From Aromatoleum anaerobium (GTDB lineage Bacteria; Pseudomonadota; Gammaproteobacteria; Burkholderiales; Rhodocyclaceae): 64,000 nt of DNA. Position 1 is the first letter of the stretch; each line of letters begins with the position of its first letter. This document shows, piece by piece, positions 1 to 8,374 of this stretch. A model generated the notes under the pieces. The model saw only the letters and a program-made list of their open reading frames with translations, ran no database searches and was not told the origin of the DNA. The DNA lies in the NCBI RefSeq assembly GCF_012910705.2, contig NZ_WTVG02000040.1, positions 930,001 through 994,000 on the forward strand, in the 5' to 3' direction. The translations under genes were made by a program, and so were the position numbers.

Positions 1-754
1 GGTCGGAAGTCTGGATCGCGCGCGAATTGAGTTCGTAGGCGCGCTGCGTCGCGATCATGCTGACGAGCTCCTCGGCGACGTTGACGTTCGAGGTTTCGAC
101 ATACTGCTGGTTGATGACGCCGGCGCCGTTCGTGCCCGGCGCATTCGGAGTCGCGACGCCGCTCGATGCAGTCTCACGGAACAGGTTCTCGCCGGCGCTC
201 GCGAGTCCGCCCGGGTTGACGAAAGTCGCGAGCTGGATGTTGCCGACGACGGTGGGCGCCGCCTGACCGGCCTGCAGCACGCTGACCGTGCCGTCCTTGC
301 CGATCGTCACCGACTGCGCGTCGTTCGGGATGATGATCGCCGGTTCGAGCGGATAGCCGCTGGCGGTGACCATCTGTCCCTGCGCGTCGAGCTGGAACGC
401 GCCGTCGCGCGTGTAGCCCGACGTGCCGTCGGGCAGCGTCACCTGGAAGAAACCGGCGCCCTGCACCCCCATGTCCATCGCATTGCCGGTCTGCTGCAGG
501 TTGCCCTGGGTGTGGATGCGCTCGGTCGCGACCGGACGCACGCCGGTGCCCAGCTGCAGGCCGCTGCCGATCTGGTTCTGCTGCGTGTTCTGCGCGCCGG
601 GCTGGCGGATCGTCTGGTACAGCAGATCCTCGAAGATCGCGCGCGAGCGCTTGAAGCCGTTCGTCGAGACATTCGCGAGGTTGTTCGAGATCACGTCCAG
701 CTGCGTCTGCTGGGCCTCGAGGCCCGTCCGGGCGATCCACAATGAACGAATCAT
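1..754 (-). CDS. flgG: Flagellar distal rod protein FlgG (3' part cut by window edge)
   Basis: FlgG forms the distal rod of the flagellar basal body, outside the inner membrane. About 251 residues are visible from the start; the stop lies left of base 1. The N-terminus ([16 protein letters not shown], then [17 protein letters not shown]) is the axial-protein rod motif, and the C-terminal end visible here has the matching helix ([20 protein letters not shown]). FlgG is normally about 260 aa, so only some 10 residues are missing. The ATG at 754 follows a GGGAG-type ribosome site. It is the last visible gene of a minus-strand flgBCDEFG operon, 139 bases after flgF. Confidence 0.96.
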   Translation of the reverse strand, partial: MIRSLWIARTGLEAQQTQLDVISNNLANVSTNGFKRSRAIFEDLLYQTIRQPGAQNTQQNQIGSGLQLGTGVRPVATERIHTQGNLQQTGNAMDMGVQGAGFFQVTLPDGTSGYTRDGAFQLDAQGQMVTASGYPLEPAIIIPNDAQSVTIGKDGTVSVLQAGQAAPTVVGNIQLATFVNPGGLASAGENLFRETASSGVATPNAPGTNGAGVINQQYVETSNVNVAEELVSMIATQRAYELNSRAIQTSD

Positions 755-893
755 GATGCTGGCTCCCTTTCCTGGGCAGGCAGGCGATCTGCCTGCAAGT
801 GTGGTGGCCAGTCTAGGCGGCGGCCGGCCGCTTCAATCGCCGGAACACCCGCCCAAAAGGCCCGTTAATTCCGACGCCAGACGACGCCGCCGG

Positions 894-1634
894 CTAGCGG
901 GCCGCGAGCACCTGCGCCGCCGCCTGGTCGTTCGACTGCGCGGTCTGCAGCATCTTGGTCTGCATGTCGAACTGGCGCGCCAGCGCGATCATCGACACCA
1001 TCTGGTCGACGACGCTGACGTTGCTGCCTTCGAGGTAGCCGCCGGCGACCTGCACGGCCTCGTCACGGGGTGCGGCTCCGCCGTCGCGCAGCCGGAACAG
1101 CCCGTCGTCGCCGCGCACGAGCGAAGGCTCCGGCGGATTGACGAGCTTCAGCTGGCCGAGGTTGTTCACGACGTTCTGCGCACCGCCGCCGCGCATCGCC
1201 GAGATCGTGCCGTCCTTGCCGATCAGCACTTCGTTGTCGGGCGGAATCGTGATCGGCCCGCCGTCGCCCAGCACCGGCAGTCCGTTGCGCGTCTGCAGCA
1301 CGCCGTTCGGGCTGACTTCGAGGCTGCCGTTGCGCGTATAGCCTTCGGAGCCGTCGGGCAACTGCAACGTGAGCCAGCCCTTGCCCTCGACCGCGACATC
1401 GAACGCACGCCCCGTCTGCTGCAGCGGCCCCGGTTCGAAGTTCGTCGCGATGCTCGCATCGACGACGAACGCGCGTGTCGGCAGCCCCTCGCCTTGCACC
1501 GGCACCGCGCGCAGCTTGTGCATCTCGGCGCGAAAGCCGGTGGTGGTCGCGTTCGCGAGGTTGTGCGACACCGCGGCCTGCTGGCCCATGGTGTGCTTCG
1601 CCCCGGTCATCGCCGTGTAGATCAGACGATCCAT
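894..1634 (-). CDS. flgF: Flagellar proximal rod protein FlgF
   Basis: A 246-aa rod protein. The N-terminus MDRLIYTAMTGAKHTM and the AVSHNLANATTTGFRAEM segment are the FlgF version of the axial-protein motif; the C-terminus (VSVVDQMVSMIALARQFDMQ) is the matching helix. The ATG at 1634 was chosen because homologous sequence starts there and a purine-rich ribosome site precedes it; the frame stays open upstream to 1703 but codes a Gly/Lys-rich run that is unlikely to be protein. It sits between flgE and flgG in the usual order. Length is normal for the family. Confidence 0.96.
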   Translation of the reverse strand: MDRLIYTAMTGAKHTMGQQAAVSHNLANATTTGFRAEMHKLRAVPVQGEGLPTRAFVVDASIATNFEPGPLQQTGRAFDVAVEGKGWLTLQLPDGSEGYTRNGSLEVSPNGVLQTRNGLPVLGDGGPITIPPDNEVLIGKDGTISAMRGGGAQNVVNNLGQLKLVNPPEPSLVRGDDGLFRLRDGGAAPRDEAVQVAGGYLEGSNVSVVDQMVSMIALARQFDMQTKMLQTAQSNDQAAAQVLAAR

Positions 1635-1714
1635 GGCCCGCTCCTTTTTCTTTCCCTCTCCCTGCCCGCCACCGCCGCCACCCGGCACGACACCGGGAGT
1701 CATTCAGGCGGTAT

Positions 1715-3040
1715 TTATCCGAGATTGACGATGGTCTGCAGGATGGTGTTCTGGGCCTGCACGGATTGTGCGTTCGCCTGGTAGTTGCGCTGCTGGACGA
1801 TGAGCTGCACAAGCTCCGCGGTGAGATCGACGTTGGCTTCCTCGACTGCGCCCGCGTTGAGCAGCCCCAGGTTGGCACTGCCGGGCACGCCGACGCTGGA
1901 CGGCCCCGAGGCCGGCGACTGGGCCCACATGTTGCCCCCCAGCGACACCAGGCCGTTCGGACTGCGGAAGTTCGCCAGGACAACCTGCCCCAGATCGCGG
2001 GACTGGTTATTGCTGTAGCGCCCTTCAATGACACCATCATCGCCGACGGAGACGCCCGTCAGCCGGCCCGGCGCGAATCCGTCCTGGTCCGAGGGGACAT
2101 TGATCCCGAACTCGCCGCCATACTGGGTCGTACCGCTGAAGTCGATCCGCAAATCAGGGGTTGCGAGACCGGGCACAAGGTTGGTGCCGAAGAGATCGGC
2201 AAAAGCGGGACCGGTCACCGGCAATGACGTAGTCAACGCGCCGCCGGTATTGAACGACAGCGTGTGGTTGAACGTCGGGTCCCCGATGTCCTTGCCATCG
2301 AGCTGATAATGGACAGTCCAGTTGTTGGTCAAGACTTCGGCCGTCGGGGGGGTGGCCGCCGGATCCGCGCGTGTGCCGTTGCGGACGAAATACATCGTCA
2401 ACGTCTTGGGGTTGCCGAGGCTGTCGTACAGGGTCGCCGACGTGGCGTTGTTGTATGACTTGGGGTCCGCAGCGGAAAACACCGGCACCTCGGGCAAGTG
2501 TTTCCTGGAGTCGAGATTGACCCCGAGGCTAAGCCCCGCCTTGTTGTTAGTGGCGGTCTGCGTGACGCCGGTTTGTTGGGGGGCCCCTCCCGCCAGCGAC
2601 GGATTCACGACGATGTCACTGACTACGCCTGTCAGGATGTCCCCATTGGCATCGGTGCCATAGCCGGACAGCCGATATCCTTGAGCATTGACGATGAACC
2701 CGTCCTTGCTGATGTCGAACTGGCCGTTTCGCGTGAAAGCTTCCGTTCCATCCGGCCCGGTGACGCGAAAGAAGCCGTTGCCGTTGATCGCGAGGTCCAG
2801 CGGGTTGTTCGTGACGGTCACGTTACCCTGGGAGAAGTTCTGGCTTACGGCAGCAATCGTCGTCCCGATTCCGACTTGCGAATTGGCCCCCGTACCATTG
2901 AAAGAAGCAGCGAAAACATCCGCGAACTCCGCACGCCCGGCCTTGAAGCCGATGGTATTCGAGTTCGCGACGTTGTTGCTGATGACGTCGAGCGCCTTCG
3001 ACGCCGAAGCGAGGCCGCTCAATCCTTGCTGGAATGCCAT
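1715..3040 (-). CDS. flgE: Flagellar hook protein FlgE
   Basis: A 441-aa hook subunit, exported by the flagellar type III system and polymerised under the FlgD cap. The N-terminus MAFQQGLSGLASASKALDVI followed by NNVANSNTIGFK, and the C-terminal VDLTAELVQLIVQQRNYQAN, are the paired axial helices. The middle (roughly residues 90-370) is the variable surface domain with many Thr/Asn/Gly. The ATG at 3040 lies 25 bases after the flgD stop, so the genes are surely co-transcribed. Codon use is slightly less GC-biased than its neighbours in the variable middle, as is common for hook genes. Confidence 0.96.
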   Translation of the reverse strand: MAFQQGLSGLASASKALDVISNNVANSNTIGFKAGRAEFADVFAASFNGTGANSQVGIGTTIAAVSQNFSQGNVTVTNNPLDLAINGNGFFRVTGPDGTEAFTRNGQFDISKDGFIVNAQGYRLSGYGTDANGDILTGVVSDIVVNPSLAGGAPQQTGVTQTATNNKAGLSLGVNLDSRKHLPEVPVFSAADPKSYNNATSATLYDSLGNPKTLTMYFVRNGTRADPAATPPTAEVLTNNWTVHYQLDGKDIGDPTFNHTLSFNTGGALTTSLPVTGPAFADLFGTNLVPGLATPDLRIDFSGTTQYGGEFGINVPSDQDGFAPGRLTGVSVGDDGVIEGRYSNNQSRDLGQVVLANFRSPNGLVSLGGNMWAQSPASGPSSVGVPGSANLGLLNAGAVEEANVDLTAELVQLIVQQRNYQANAQSVQAQNTILQTIVNLG

Positions 3041-3065
3041 GATCCTGTCCCTCGAAGTTCGGTAA

Positions 3066-3743
3066 TCAGAGAATCTGCCGGATCTCGGACATCGTGAAGA
3101 TGCCCAGATCGCCTATCTGCAGGTCGGTGCTTTTCGGTCCACGCACCACGCTCGACACCGCGCCGAACTCGAGCGATTCGGCCGCGGCAGTCGTGTCGCC
3201 CGCCGTCGCGGCGAGGCTTACGGTGTATTTGCCGTTCGCCGCACGGGTGCCGTCGGCGGCGGCGCCATCCCACTGGAAGTTGTGCGTGCCGGCATCGAAC
3301 GCGCCCAGATCGACGTTCGCGACTTCGAGGCCGTTCGCATCCTTTATGCTCATCGTGACCTTGTCGGCGGGCGCATCGAGCGAGAAGCCGCCGACCGCGC
3401 CGGCTTCGGTGAGCAGCAATCCCTTGCCCGGCACCAGCACGCCGCGGCCGACGAGCGACGCCGCCTGCATCGCCTCGGAGGACTGCTGGCCTTCCATGAT
3501 CTGGCCGAGCATCGTGTTGAGCCGCTCGATGCCGTCGACGGTGCTGATCTGCGCCAGCTGCGAAGTCACTTGCGCGTTGTCGAGCGGGTTCATCGGATCC
3601 TGGTTCTTGAGCTGCGTGGTCAGCAGCTTCAGGAAACGGGTCTGGCTGAGCTCCTCGGATTTTTCGGGGGCCGCGCTTTTGCGCGCGAGGTTCGACATCA
3701 CGGCATCGGCCGCCGAGGAGGTCGCGCTATTGACGGTTGTCAT
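3066..3743 (-). CDS. flgD: Flagellar hook-capping protein FlgD
   Basis: A 225-aa hook cap/assembly protein. The N-terminal signature FLKLLTTQLKNQDPMNPLDN (about residues 37-56) with TSQLAQISTVDGIERLN is diagnostic for FlgD. The C-terminal half carries the FLGN-like/Tudor-like fold with the 'FQWDGAAADGTRAANGKYTV' segment. It is placed between flgC and flgE and is required for hook elongation. Length is typical. Confidence 0.96.
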   Translation of the reverse strand: MTTVNSATSSAADAVMSNLARKSAAPEKSEELSQTRFLKLLTTQLKNQDPMNPLDNAQVTSQLAQISTVDGIERLNTMLGQIMEGQQSSEAMQAASLVGRGVLVPGKGLLLTEAGAVGGFSLDAPADKVTMSIKDANGLEVANVDLGAFDAGTHNFQWDGAAADGTRAANGKYTVSLAATAGDTTAAAESLEFGAVSSVVRGPKSTDLQIGDLGIFTMSEIRQIL

Positions 3744-3762
3744 GATTGCTCCGGTCGCCCGC

Positions 3763-4167
3763 TCACTGGCCGATCGCCAGCGTGCGTTGCATGAGGGTTT
3801 TCGCCGTGTTCATGACTTCGGCGTTGGTCTGGTAGGCGCGCGAGGCCGAGATCATGTTGGTCATCTCCTCGACGACGTTGACGTTCGACATCTCGACATA
3901 CCCTTCCGGGTTGGCCGCGGGATTGGCAGGGTCGTAGGTGAGGCGGCCCGCCGCCGCGCTCTCGACGACCTCCGTGACCCGCACTCCCACTCCGCCCGGC
4001 CCGGCCACCGGCGTCGCGGTGAACACCACCTGCTTGGCGCGGTACGGCTGGCCATCCGGGCCCGCGACGCTGTCGGCGTTCGCGAGGTTCGACGCGGTCG
4101 CGTTGAGGCGGGCGGACTGCGCATGCAGCGCCGAGCCCGCAATCGTGAAGACGTTCAACATGCTCAT
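3763..4167 (-). CDS. flgC: Flagellar proximal rod protein FlgC
   Basis: A 134-aa rod protein, the usual FlgC length. [20 protein letters not shown] begins the N-terminal helix, followed by [13 protein letters not shown]; the C-terminus has [20 protein letters not shown]. The ATG at 4167 is preferred over an upstream in-frame start at 4272 because the extra residues match nothing and would overlap flgB. The flgB stop is 16 bases upstream, so the pair is co-transcribed. Confidence 0.96.
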   Translation of the reverse strand: MSMLNVFTIAGSALHAQSARLNATASNLANADSVAGPDGQPYRAKQVVFTATPVAGPGGVGVRVTEVVESAAAGRLTYDPANPAANPEGYVEMSNVNVVEEMTNMISASRAYQTNAEVMNTAKTLMQRTLAIGQ

Positions 4168-4183
4168 GATCTGCCCACCTCGC

Positions 4184-4588
4184 TCACTGGCCGTTGATCG
4201 CGGTCTGCATGCCGCGCAGCAGGCTGTTGATGAAAGTGACGCTCGCTTCGTATTGCACCGAGTTCTCGGCAAATGCCGCGCGCTCGACGTCCATGTTCAC
4301 AGTGTTGCCGTCGACGCTCGCCTGGAACTCGCCGCGATAGCCGACATGAGGCTCGAGGGGCGTCCCCTGCCCGCCGGGGAGGTGGCGCGCCGAAGTGCCC
4401 GCGAGCGCCAGCGGTCCGCTCCGCCCGCCCGTCGCACCCTTCAGCGCGGCGGCGAAATCCAGGTCGCGCGCCTTGTAATTCGGCGTGTCGGCGTTCGCGA
4501 TGTTCGACGCCAGCATCTGCTGGCGCCGGGCCTGCACGTTGAGCGCCGTCTGATGAAACTGCAGCGCGCTGTCGAGTCGGGATTTCAT
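4184..4588 (-). CDS. flgB: Flagellar proximal rod protein FlgB
   Basis: A 134-aa rod protein and the first gene of the flgBCDEFG operon. [20 protein letters not shown] and the [20 protein letters not shown] motif identify FlgB. The C-terminus ([20 protein letters not shown]) is the partner helix. A GGTGATGCC context precedes the ATG. A candidate sigma-54 promoter lies about 64 bases upstream (4652-4667). It is divergent from flgA. Confidence 0.96.
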   Translation of the reverse strand: MKSRLDSALQFHQTALNVQARRQQMLASNIANADTPNYKARDLDFAAALKGATGGRSGPLALAGTSARHLPGGQGTPLEPHVGYRGEFQASVDGNTVNMDVERAAFAENSVQYEASVTFINSLLRGMQTAINGQ

Positions 4589-4651
4589 GGCATCACCTCA
4601 AGGTCCTGCTGTAACCGCCGTTACCGAAGGCAGGTGCGGGCATTGATCCAT

Positions 4652-4667
4652 CGCACCTTCCATGCCA
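4652..4667 (-). promoter_or_regulatory. Candidate sigma-54 promoter of the flgB operon
   Basis: On the minus strand the sequence reads TGGCATG-N4-GTGCG, with the invariant GG and GC exactly 10 bases apart, as in -24/-12 promoters (consensus TGGCAYR-N4-TTGCW). It lies 64 bases before flgB. Class II/III rod and hook operons of many pseudomonads and betaproteobacteria are RpoN-dependent, which fits. One core position departs from consensus (G for the first T of TTGC). Confidence 0.5.
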
Positions 4668-4859
4668 GCGATCTTAGTCGTCACATCACAATGGGCTTGC
4701 GCCGATAAGACTGGAAATTACCGGTCAATTTCGCCGCTTTCGCTGCCGGCTTCGGCGTCGTGCCTGCCGGCCGGCGGAAAAACTTGCCGCCCGCGAAGGG
4801 GGCGAAGCGGGAATGCGGCGGCGGTTGCCGGGCGCACGCAGGCGTGGTGCAATCGCCCC

Positions 4860-5573
4860 ATGCTGAAAAATCGATCCCTCCTTTGCCGATTTCCTGCCGC
4901 CGCTATGGCGGCCGTCACGACCGCAATGCTGCCCCTGCCGGCAGGCGCGCAGCAGCCTCCCGAACCCGTCGAGCGGACAGTGACGGCATTTCTCGAGCAG
5001 CAGACTGCCGGCCTGCCGGGAAAAGTTGAAATCTCCGTCAGCGCGTTCGATGCGCGGAACAGTCTCCCGGCATGCGCAGCGCTCGAAGCCTTCCTGCCGG
5101 CCGGCATACGGGCGTGGGGACAGATCAACGTCGGTGTGCGCTGCGACTCACCGGCCCCCTGGACCGCCTATGTGCCGGCGCGGGTCGCGGTGATGGCCGA
5201 GTATCTCGCCACCGCCCGCGCGCTTCGCGCCGGCCAGACCCTCGGCCCGGCCGATATCGAACGGCGGCACGGCGATCTCGCGGCGGAACCGCCCGGCACG
5301 CTGACCGACCCGACGCAGGCGGTCGGGCACCCCGCCCGTTACGCCGTCGCCGCCGGCAGCACGTTGCGCGCCGGAATGCTGCGCCTCCCACCCGCGGTGC
5401 GGCAGGGCCAGGCGGTAAAAGTCGTCGGCAGCGGCAACGGCTTCAGCGTATCGAACGAAGGACGCGCCCTCAATGCCGCAGCCGAAGGCGAACCCGTACG
5501 GGTACGGATCGGCAATGACCAGGTCGTTTCAGGCCTCGCGCGCGCCGGCGGGGTCGTCGAAGTGCAATTTTGA
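4860..5573 (+). CDS. flgA: Flagellar P-ring assembly chaperone FlgA
   Basis: A 237-aa periplasmic chaperone for P-ring (FlgI) assembly. A Sec signal peptide occupies about residues 1-33 (ending ...LPLPAGAQQ). The SAF domain is visible in the second half (VMAEYLATARALRAGQTLGP, then LRAGMLRLPPAVRQGQAVKV), and the end (GNGFSVSNEGRALNAAAEGE...VRIGNDQVVSGLA) is typical FlgA. The ATG at 4860 gives a proper signal peptide; the frame is open upstream to 4662 without homology. It diverges from flgB and precedes flgM. Confidence 0.94.
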   Translation: MLKNRSLLCRFPAAAMAAVTTAMLPLPAGAQQPPEPVERTVTAFLEQQTAGLPGKVEISVSAFDARNSLPACAALEAFLPAGIRAWGQINVGVRCDSPAPWTAYVPARVAVMAEYLATARALRAGQTLGPADIERRHGDLAAEPPGTLTDPTQAVGHPARYAVAAGSTLRAGMLRLPPAVRQGQAVKVVGSGNGFSVSNEGRALNAAAEGEPVRVRIGNDQVVSGLARAGGVVEVQF

Positions 5574-5659
5574 GTGCAGGGCCGATGAGCAAGCGGAACA
5601 GCCCTTGCTTTCGATCGCCCGGGTTCCCGATCGGCCCCGGTCGCCCAGCGCCACGGGGT

Positions 5660-5686
5660 TAAAGTTTTCGCTGCGCGGACCGTTGA
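5660..5686 (+). promoter_or_regulatory. Sigma-28 (FliA) type promoter of flgM
   Basis: A perfect -35 TAAAGTTT is followed after 11 bases by ACCGTTGA, matching 5 of 8 positions of the FliA -10 GCCGATAA. It ends about 33 bases before the flgM start. FliA control of flgM is the known feedback arrangement, so location and sequence agree. Confidence 0.65.
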
Positions 5687-5719
5687 CACGGTTAGAGAAT
5701 ATTCAATGGGAGTTGCGCC

Positions 5720-6022
5720 GTGAAGATCGAAGGTACCCCGAAGCCGGCCGGCTCCGTACCTGCCGCGGAGAGCCGGCCACGGTCGCAGCCCGTGGCGTCT
5801 AAACCCGTCGGCGACGACGAGAAGGTGCAGCTGTCGTCGCTGTCATCGAGCTTGAACAAGGCCGAAGCGGCAATGGCTTCGACTCCGGTCGTCGATCGTG
5901 GCCGCGTAAACGAAATCCGCCAGGCAATCAGCGAAGGGCGCTTCAAGGTGGACGCCGACCGCATCGCCGAAGGCCTGATCGACTCCGTGCGCCAGATACT
6001 CGACGCTCGGCGCGAATCGTGA
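5720..6022 (+). CDS. flgM: Anti-sigma-28 factor FlgM
   Basis: A 100-aa negative regulator that holds FliA inactive until it is secreted through the finished hook. The N-terminal half is disordered and rich in Pro/Ser/Ala; the C-terminal FliA-binding region reads VVDRGRVNEIRQAISEGRFK followed by VDADRIAEGLIDS, the conserved FlgM helices. Length is standard. It overlaps flgN by 4 bases, so the two are translationally coupled. Confidence 0.95.
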   Translation: MKIEGTPKPAGSVPAAESRPRSQPVASKPVGDDEKVQLSSLSSSLNKAEAAMASTPVVDRGRVNEIRQAISEGRFKVDADRIAEGLIDSVRQILDARRES

Positions 6023-6492
6023 CTCCGCAACCGGAACTGCAGCGCCTGGCGACGCTGATCGACACCGAGGCGGCGCTGCTGCGTGCCTTTCTCGCGCTGC
6101 TCGAACGCGAGGAAACGCTCCTGATCGCCGGCGAGGCCGACGCGCTGCTCGCTCTGACACAGGAGAAATCGCAGCGCCACCAGCAGCTGCAACGCGTGCA
6201 CAACGACCGCGCCTTGCTGCTCGGCCGCTTGCGGCGCCCGAACGACGAGGCGTCGATTCGCGAACTATGCCGGCCGCTGCCCGACACCCTGGCCTGCTGG
6301 GACGAGATTCGCGAACTCGCGCGCAACGCACAACACCGCAACGAGAGCAACGGCAAGCTGATCGTCGAACGGATGCAGCACAACCAGTCAGCGCTCACCG
6401 TGCTGCTCACGGCGGCCGGCCAACCCCAGCTCTACAATGCCGCAGGCATGACGCGCCCCCGCAGCAGCGGGCGCCATCTCGGCAGCGCCTGA
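6019..6492 (+). CDS. flgN: Flagellar export chaperone FlgN
   Basis: A 157-aa predicted helical chaperone for the hook-filament junction proteins FlgK and FlgL. It starts with GTG inside the flgM stop (GTGA overlap). The sequence is almost wholly alpha-helical, with LLEREETLLIAGEADALLAL near residues 30-50, the FlgN family hallmark, and an RNAQHRNESNGKLI segment near residue 110. The last ~20 residues are Arg/Ser-rich and variable. It closes the flgA/flgM/flgN cluster. Confidence 0.9.
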   Translation: MTPQPELQRLATLIDTEAALLRAFLALLEREETLLIAGEADALLALTQEKSQRHQQLQRVHNDRALLLGRLRRPNDEASIRELCRPLPDTLACWDEIRELARNAQHRNESNGKLIVERMQHNQSALTVLLTAAGQPQLYNAAGMTRPRSSGRHLGSA

Positions 6493-6745
6493 ACTCCGCC
6501 AGATCCCTCGCCTTCCCCGCCGCACCGGCTTCGCTCGCCCTCAGCCATTCCGCTCGTCCCCCTGTCACCCCGGTGCTGCGACAGTGCGGCGCGGGCAGGT
6601 GCTGGTGGGCTCCCCCGCTTTGAGCCACTGTTACACACTGAGTGTTTGACTTTCTTTCAATCTGTTGCTTTCATTATTGCCTTTCGTCCTGCGTCCGATC
6701 CGCTGGACGCTCACCACGCGACGCCGATTTGACGAGGACGATCCG

Positions 6746-7258
6746 ATGCAGAAGTTCATGTGCCTGCTACTCACGTTTTGGGCGGGCACCTTTTCCCCTG
6801 CCTGGGCCGGGCAATTCGATACCACTGTGGCCATGCGCGCGAACAGCGCCACGACTTTCTACGTGCAGGGAAATATCGGCGGGCTGGGTCCTGTCGACCT
6901 CATGGTCGACACCGGTTCAGGCTACATGACCATCAACGAGGAAATGCTGGCCACGCTTCAGGGCGCAGGCCAGGCGCAATACATCAGGCAACTGCGCGGC
7001 CGGCTCGCAAACGGCAGCGAACTGGACGTGCCGGTCTATACGATCAAGGCCGTGAGCATCGGGAACGGGTGCTGGATCAATAACGTCGAAGCGGCCGTAT
7101 TCCCCGGAAAGACCCGCGCCATCCTCGGGCTCAATGCCCTGCAGCGCGCGGCGCCGTTCATCTTCTCTTTCGATCCGCCGCGCCTCGTCCTGAGCAATTG
7201 CGGCGCCACCACTGCCGCCCAGACGAAGGCTGCCGACCTCGCAGCCTTCGATCATTGA
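6746..7258 (+). CDS. Exported retropepsin-like aspartic protease
   Basis: A 170-aa protein with a Sec signal peptide (about residues 1-21, ending FSPAWAG). VDLMVDTGSGYMTINEEML (about residues 53-71) contains the DTG(S) catalytic triad of single-lobed aspartyl proteases, and the later AILGLNALQRAAPFIF is the hydrophobic-Gly motif of the same fold, as in TIGR02281/gag-asp_proteas families. It would act in the periplasm as a homodimer. The ATG at 6746 gives the signal peptide; an in-frame start exists at 6665. It stands alone between flgN and the insertion element; substrate unknown. Confidence 0.8.
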   Translation: MQKFMCLLLTFWAGTFSPAWAGQFDTTVAMRANSATTFYVQGNIGGLGPVDLMVDTGSGYMTINEEMLATLQGAGQAQYIRQLRGRLANGSELDVPVYTIKAVSIGNGCWINNVEAAVFPGKTRAILGLNALQRAAPFIFSFDPPRLVLSNCGATTAAQTKAADLAAFDH

Positions 7259-7383
7259 GGCAACCCGCTTACGGCAGTGGCTCCCGGCAGGGGGTCCCTG
7301 TTCATATCGCTGACCGGCGTCCGGCCTGCCCGCTCGGCGTTTCGGCTATGCGCCACCGCCTTGACCCGGTGCGCGGCAAGCCT

Positions 7384-7397
7384 CGGCCTTCAGGCCG
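7384..7397. repeat. Left-end hairpin of the IS200/IS605 element
   Basis: CGGCCTTCAGGCCG forms a 5-bp stem (CGGCC/GGCCG) with a short loop. The identical 14-mer recurs at 12578-12591 near the other end. Such imperfect subterminal palindromes are the recognition structures of Y1 transposases, which act on single-stranded DNA. Confidence 0.75.
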
Positions 7398-7435
7398 GGG
7401 AAGGATAGCGCGGGCGGCGTAGCCGTCCTTGGGTT

Positions 7436-7849
7436 TCAGTGTGGGCTCTGCTGTTGTTCGATGTACTGGCGCACGATGGAAATCGGCGCCCCGCCGCAGG
7501 ACGAGGCGAAGTAGGAAGGCGACCACAGCACGCCTTTCCAGTAGCGTTTCTCGATGTCGGGCCGCTCCTTGCGCAGCAAGCGGCTGGACACGCCCTTGAG
7601 GCTGTTGACGAGGTGGGAGACGGCCACCTTCGGCGGATATTCCACCAACAGGTGAACATGATCGTCCTCGCCATCCATCTCGATCAGTTGCACCTCGAAG
7701 TCAGCGCAGACCTTGGCGAAGATCGTGCGCAGCCGATTGATGGCGTCGCCATCGAACACTCTGCGGCGGTATTTCGCCACAAAAACCAAGTGGGCGTGCA
7801 TCTTAAAAACGCAGTGCCGTCCATGTCGAATATCGTTGTCATCGCTCAT
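7436..7849 (-). CDS. tnpA: IS200-type HUH transposase TnpA
   Basis: A 137-aa Y1 transposase that cuts and joins single-stranded element ends through a 5'-phosphotyrosine. The HUH pair is at about residues 64-66 (EDDHVHLLVEYPP) and the nucleophile Tyr at about 129 (IVRQYIEQQQ). HAHLVFVAKYRRRVF near the N-terminus is the family signature. The start at 7849 gives the usual length; an in-frame GTG/ATG region extends to 7873. It is intact and divergent from tnpB with about 22 bases between the starts, so it could still mobilise the element. Confidence 0.93.
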   Translation of the reverse strand: MSDDNDIRHGRHCVFKMHAHLVFVAKYRRRVFDGDAINRLRTIFAKVCADFEVQLIEMDGEDDHVHLLVEYPPKVAVSHLVNSLKGVSSRLLRKERPDIEKRYWKGVLWSPSYFASSCGGAPISIVRQYIEQQQSPH

Positions 7850-7871
7850 AGACCAAGAGTATGATTGAGCC

Positions 7872-8263
7872 ATGCAACGACTTCAAGCCTTCAAATTCGA
7901 ACTCAGCCCGGACGGCCAGCAGGAGCGGCAGATGCGCCGCTTCGCTGGCTCGTGCCGGTTCGTGTTCAACAAGGCGCTGGCGCTGCAGAAAGAACGCTAC
8001 GAGCAAGGCGAGAAGAAGCTCGGTTATGCCGGGCTGTGCAAGCGGCTCACCGAGTGGCGCAACAGCCCGGATACGGGCTGGCTGTCCGGCGCCCCCGTTC
8101 ACCCTCTGCAGCAGACGCTCAAGGATCTGGAGCGGGCTTACGCCAACTTCTTCTTGAAGCGGGCCGATTTCCCGCGCTTCAAGAAGAAAGGCCAGGCCGA
8201 CAGCTTCCGCTATCCCGACCCGAAGCAGATCAAACTTGAGCAGGCGAACAGCCGCCTGTTGGT
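7872..8263 (+). pseudogene. tnpB: TnpB (RNA-guided nuclease family), N-terminal fragment
   Basis: The first ~130 residues of a TnpB/OrfB protein: MQRLQAFKFELSPDGQQERQ is the usual opening, followed by RFAGSCRFVFNKALALQKER and the helix-turn-helix region FLKRADFPRFKKKGQADSFR. The frame is broken at 8263 inside the codon for Val of LLVLPKLGWL by the RIT element. Joining base 8263 to 11729 restores the frame exactly. Translation beyond 8263 runs into element sequence and is not TnpB. Confidence 0.9.
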
Positions 8264-8264
8264 C

Positions 8265-8284
8265 TTATCGAAATGTTTCGATAA
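8265..8284. repeat. Palindrome at the left RIT end
   Basis: TTATCGAAA-TG-TTTCGATAA, two perfect 9-bp arms around a 2-base centre. It occupies most of the 25 bases between the deduced left junction (8264) and the inverted repeat (8289). It has no counterpart at the right end. It could be a recombinase core/crossover site. Confidence 0.7.
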
Positions 8285-8288
8285 CCGG

Positions 8289-8318
8289 AATTATCCTCGG
8301 TCAACTATTAGGCAAGGT
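8289..8318. repeat. RIT terminal inverted repeat, left copy
   Basis: Thirty bases beginning AATTATCCTCGG and ending GGCAAGGT, exactly the reverse complement of 11699-11728. Similarity continues weakly inward (CTGC against TTGC). Confidence 0.95.
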
Positions 8319-8374
8319 CTGCCGCCGGGATCGGCCACTTGTGTGGCGGGCCGCGTACTTGAGTTTGCATAATT

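Noticed and set aside
7381-7400. Hairpin near tnpA read as a terminator or REP sequence
   Set aside because: The same 14-mer is at the other end of the element in the same orientation and there is no T-run, so it is an IS end.
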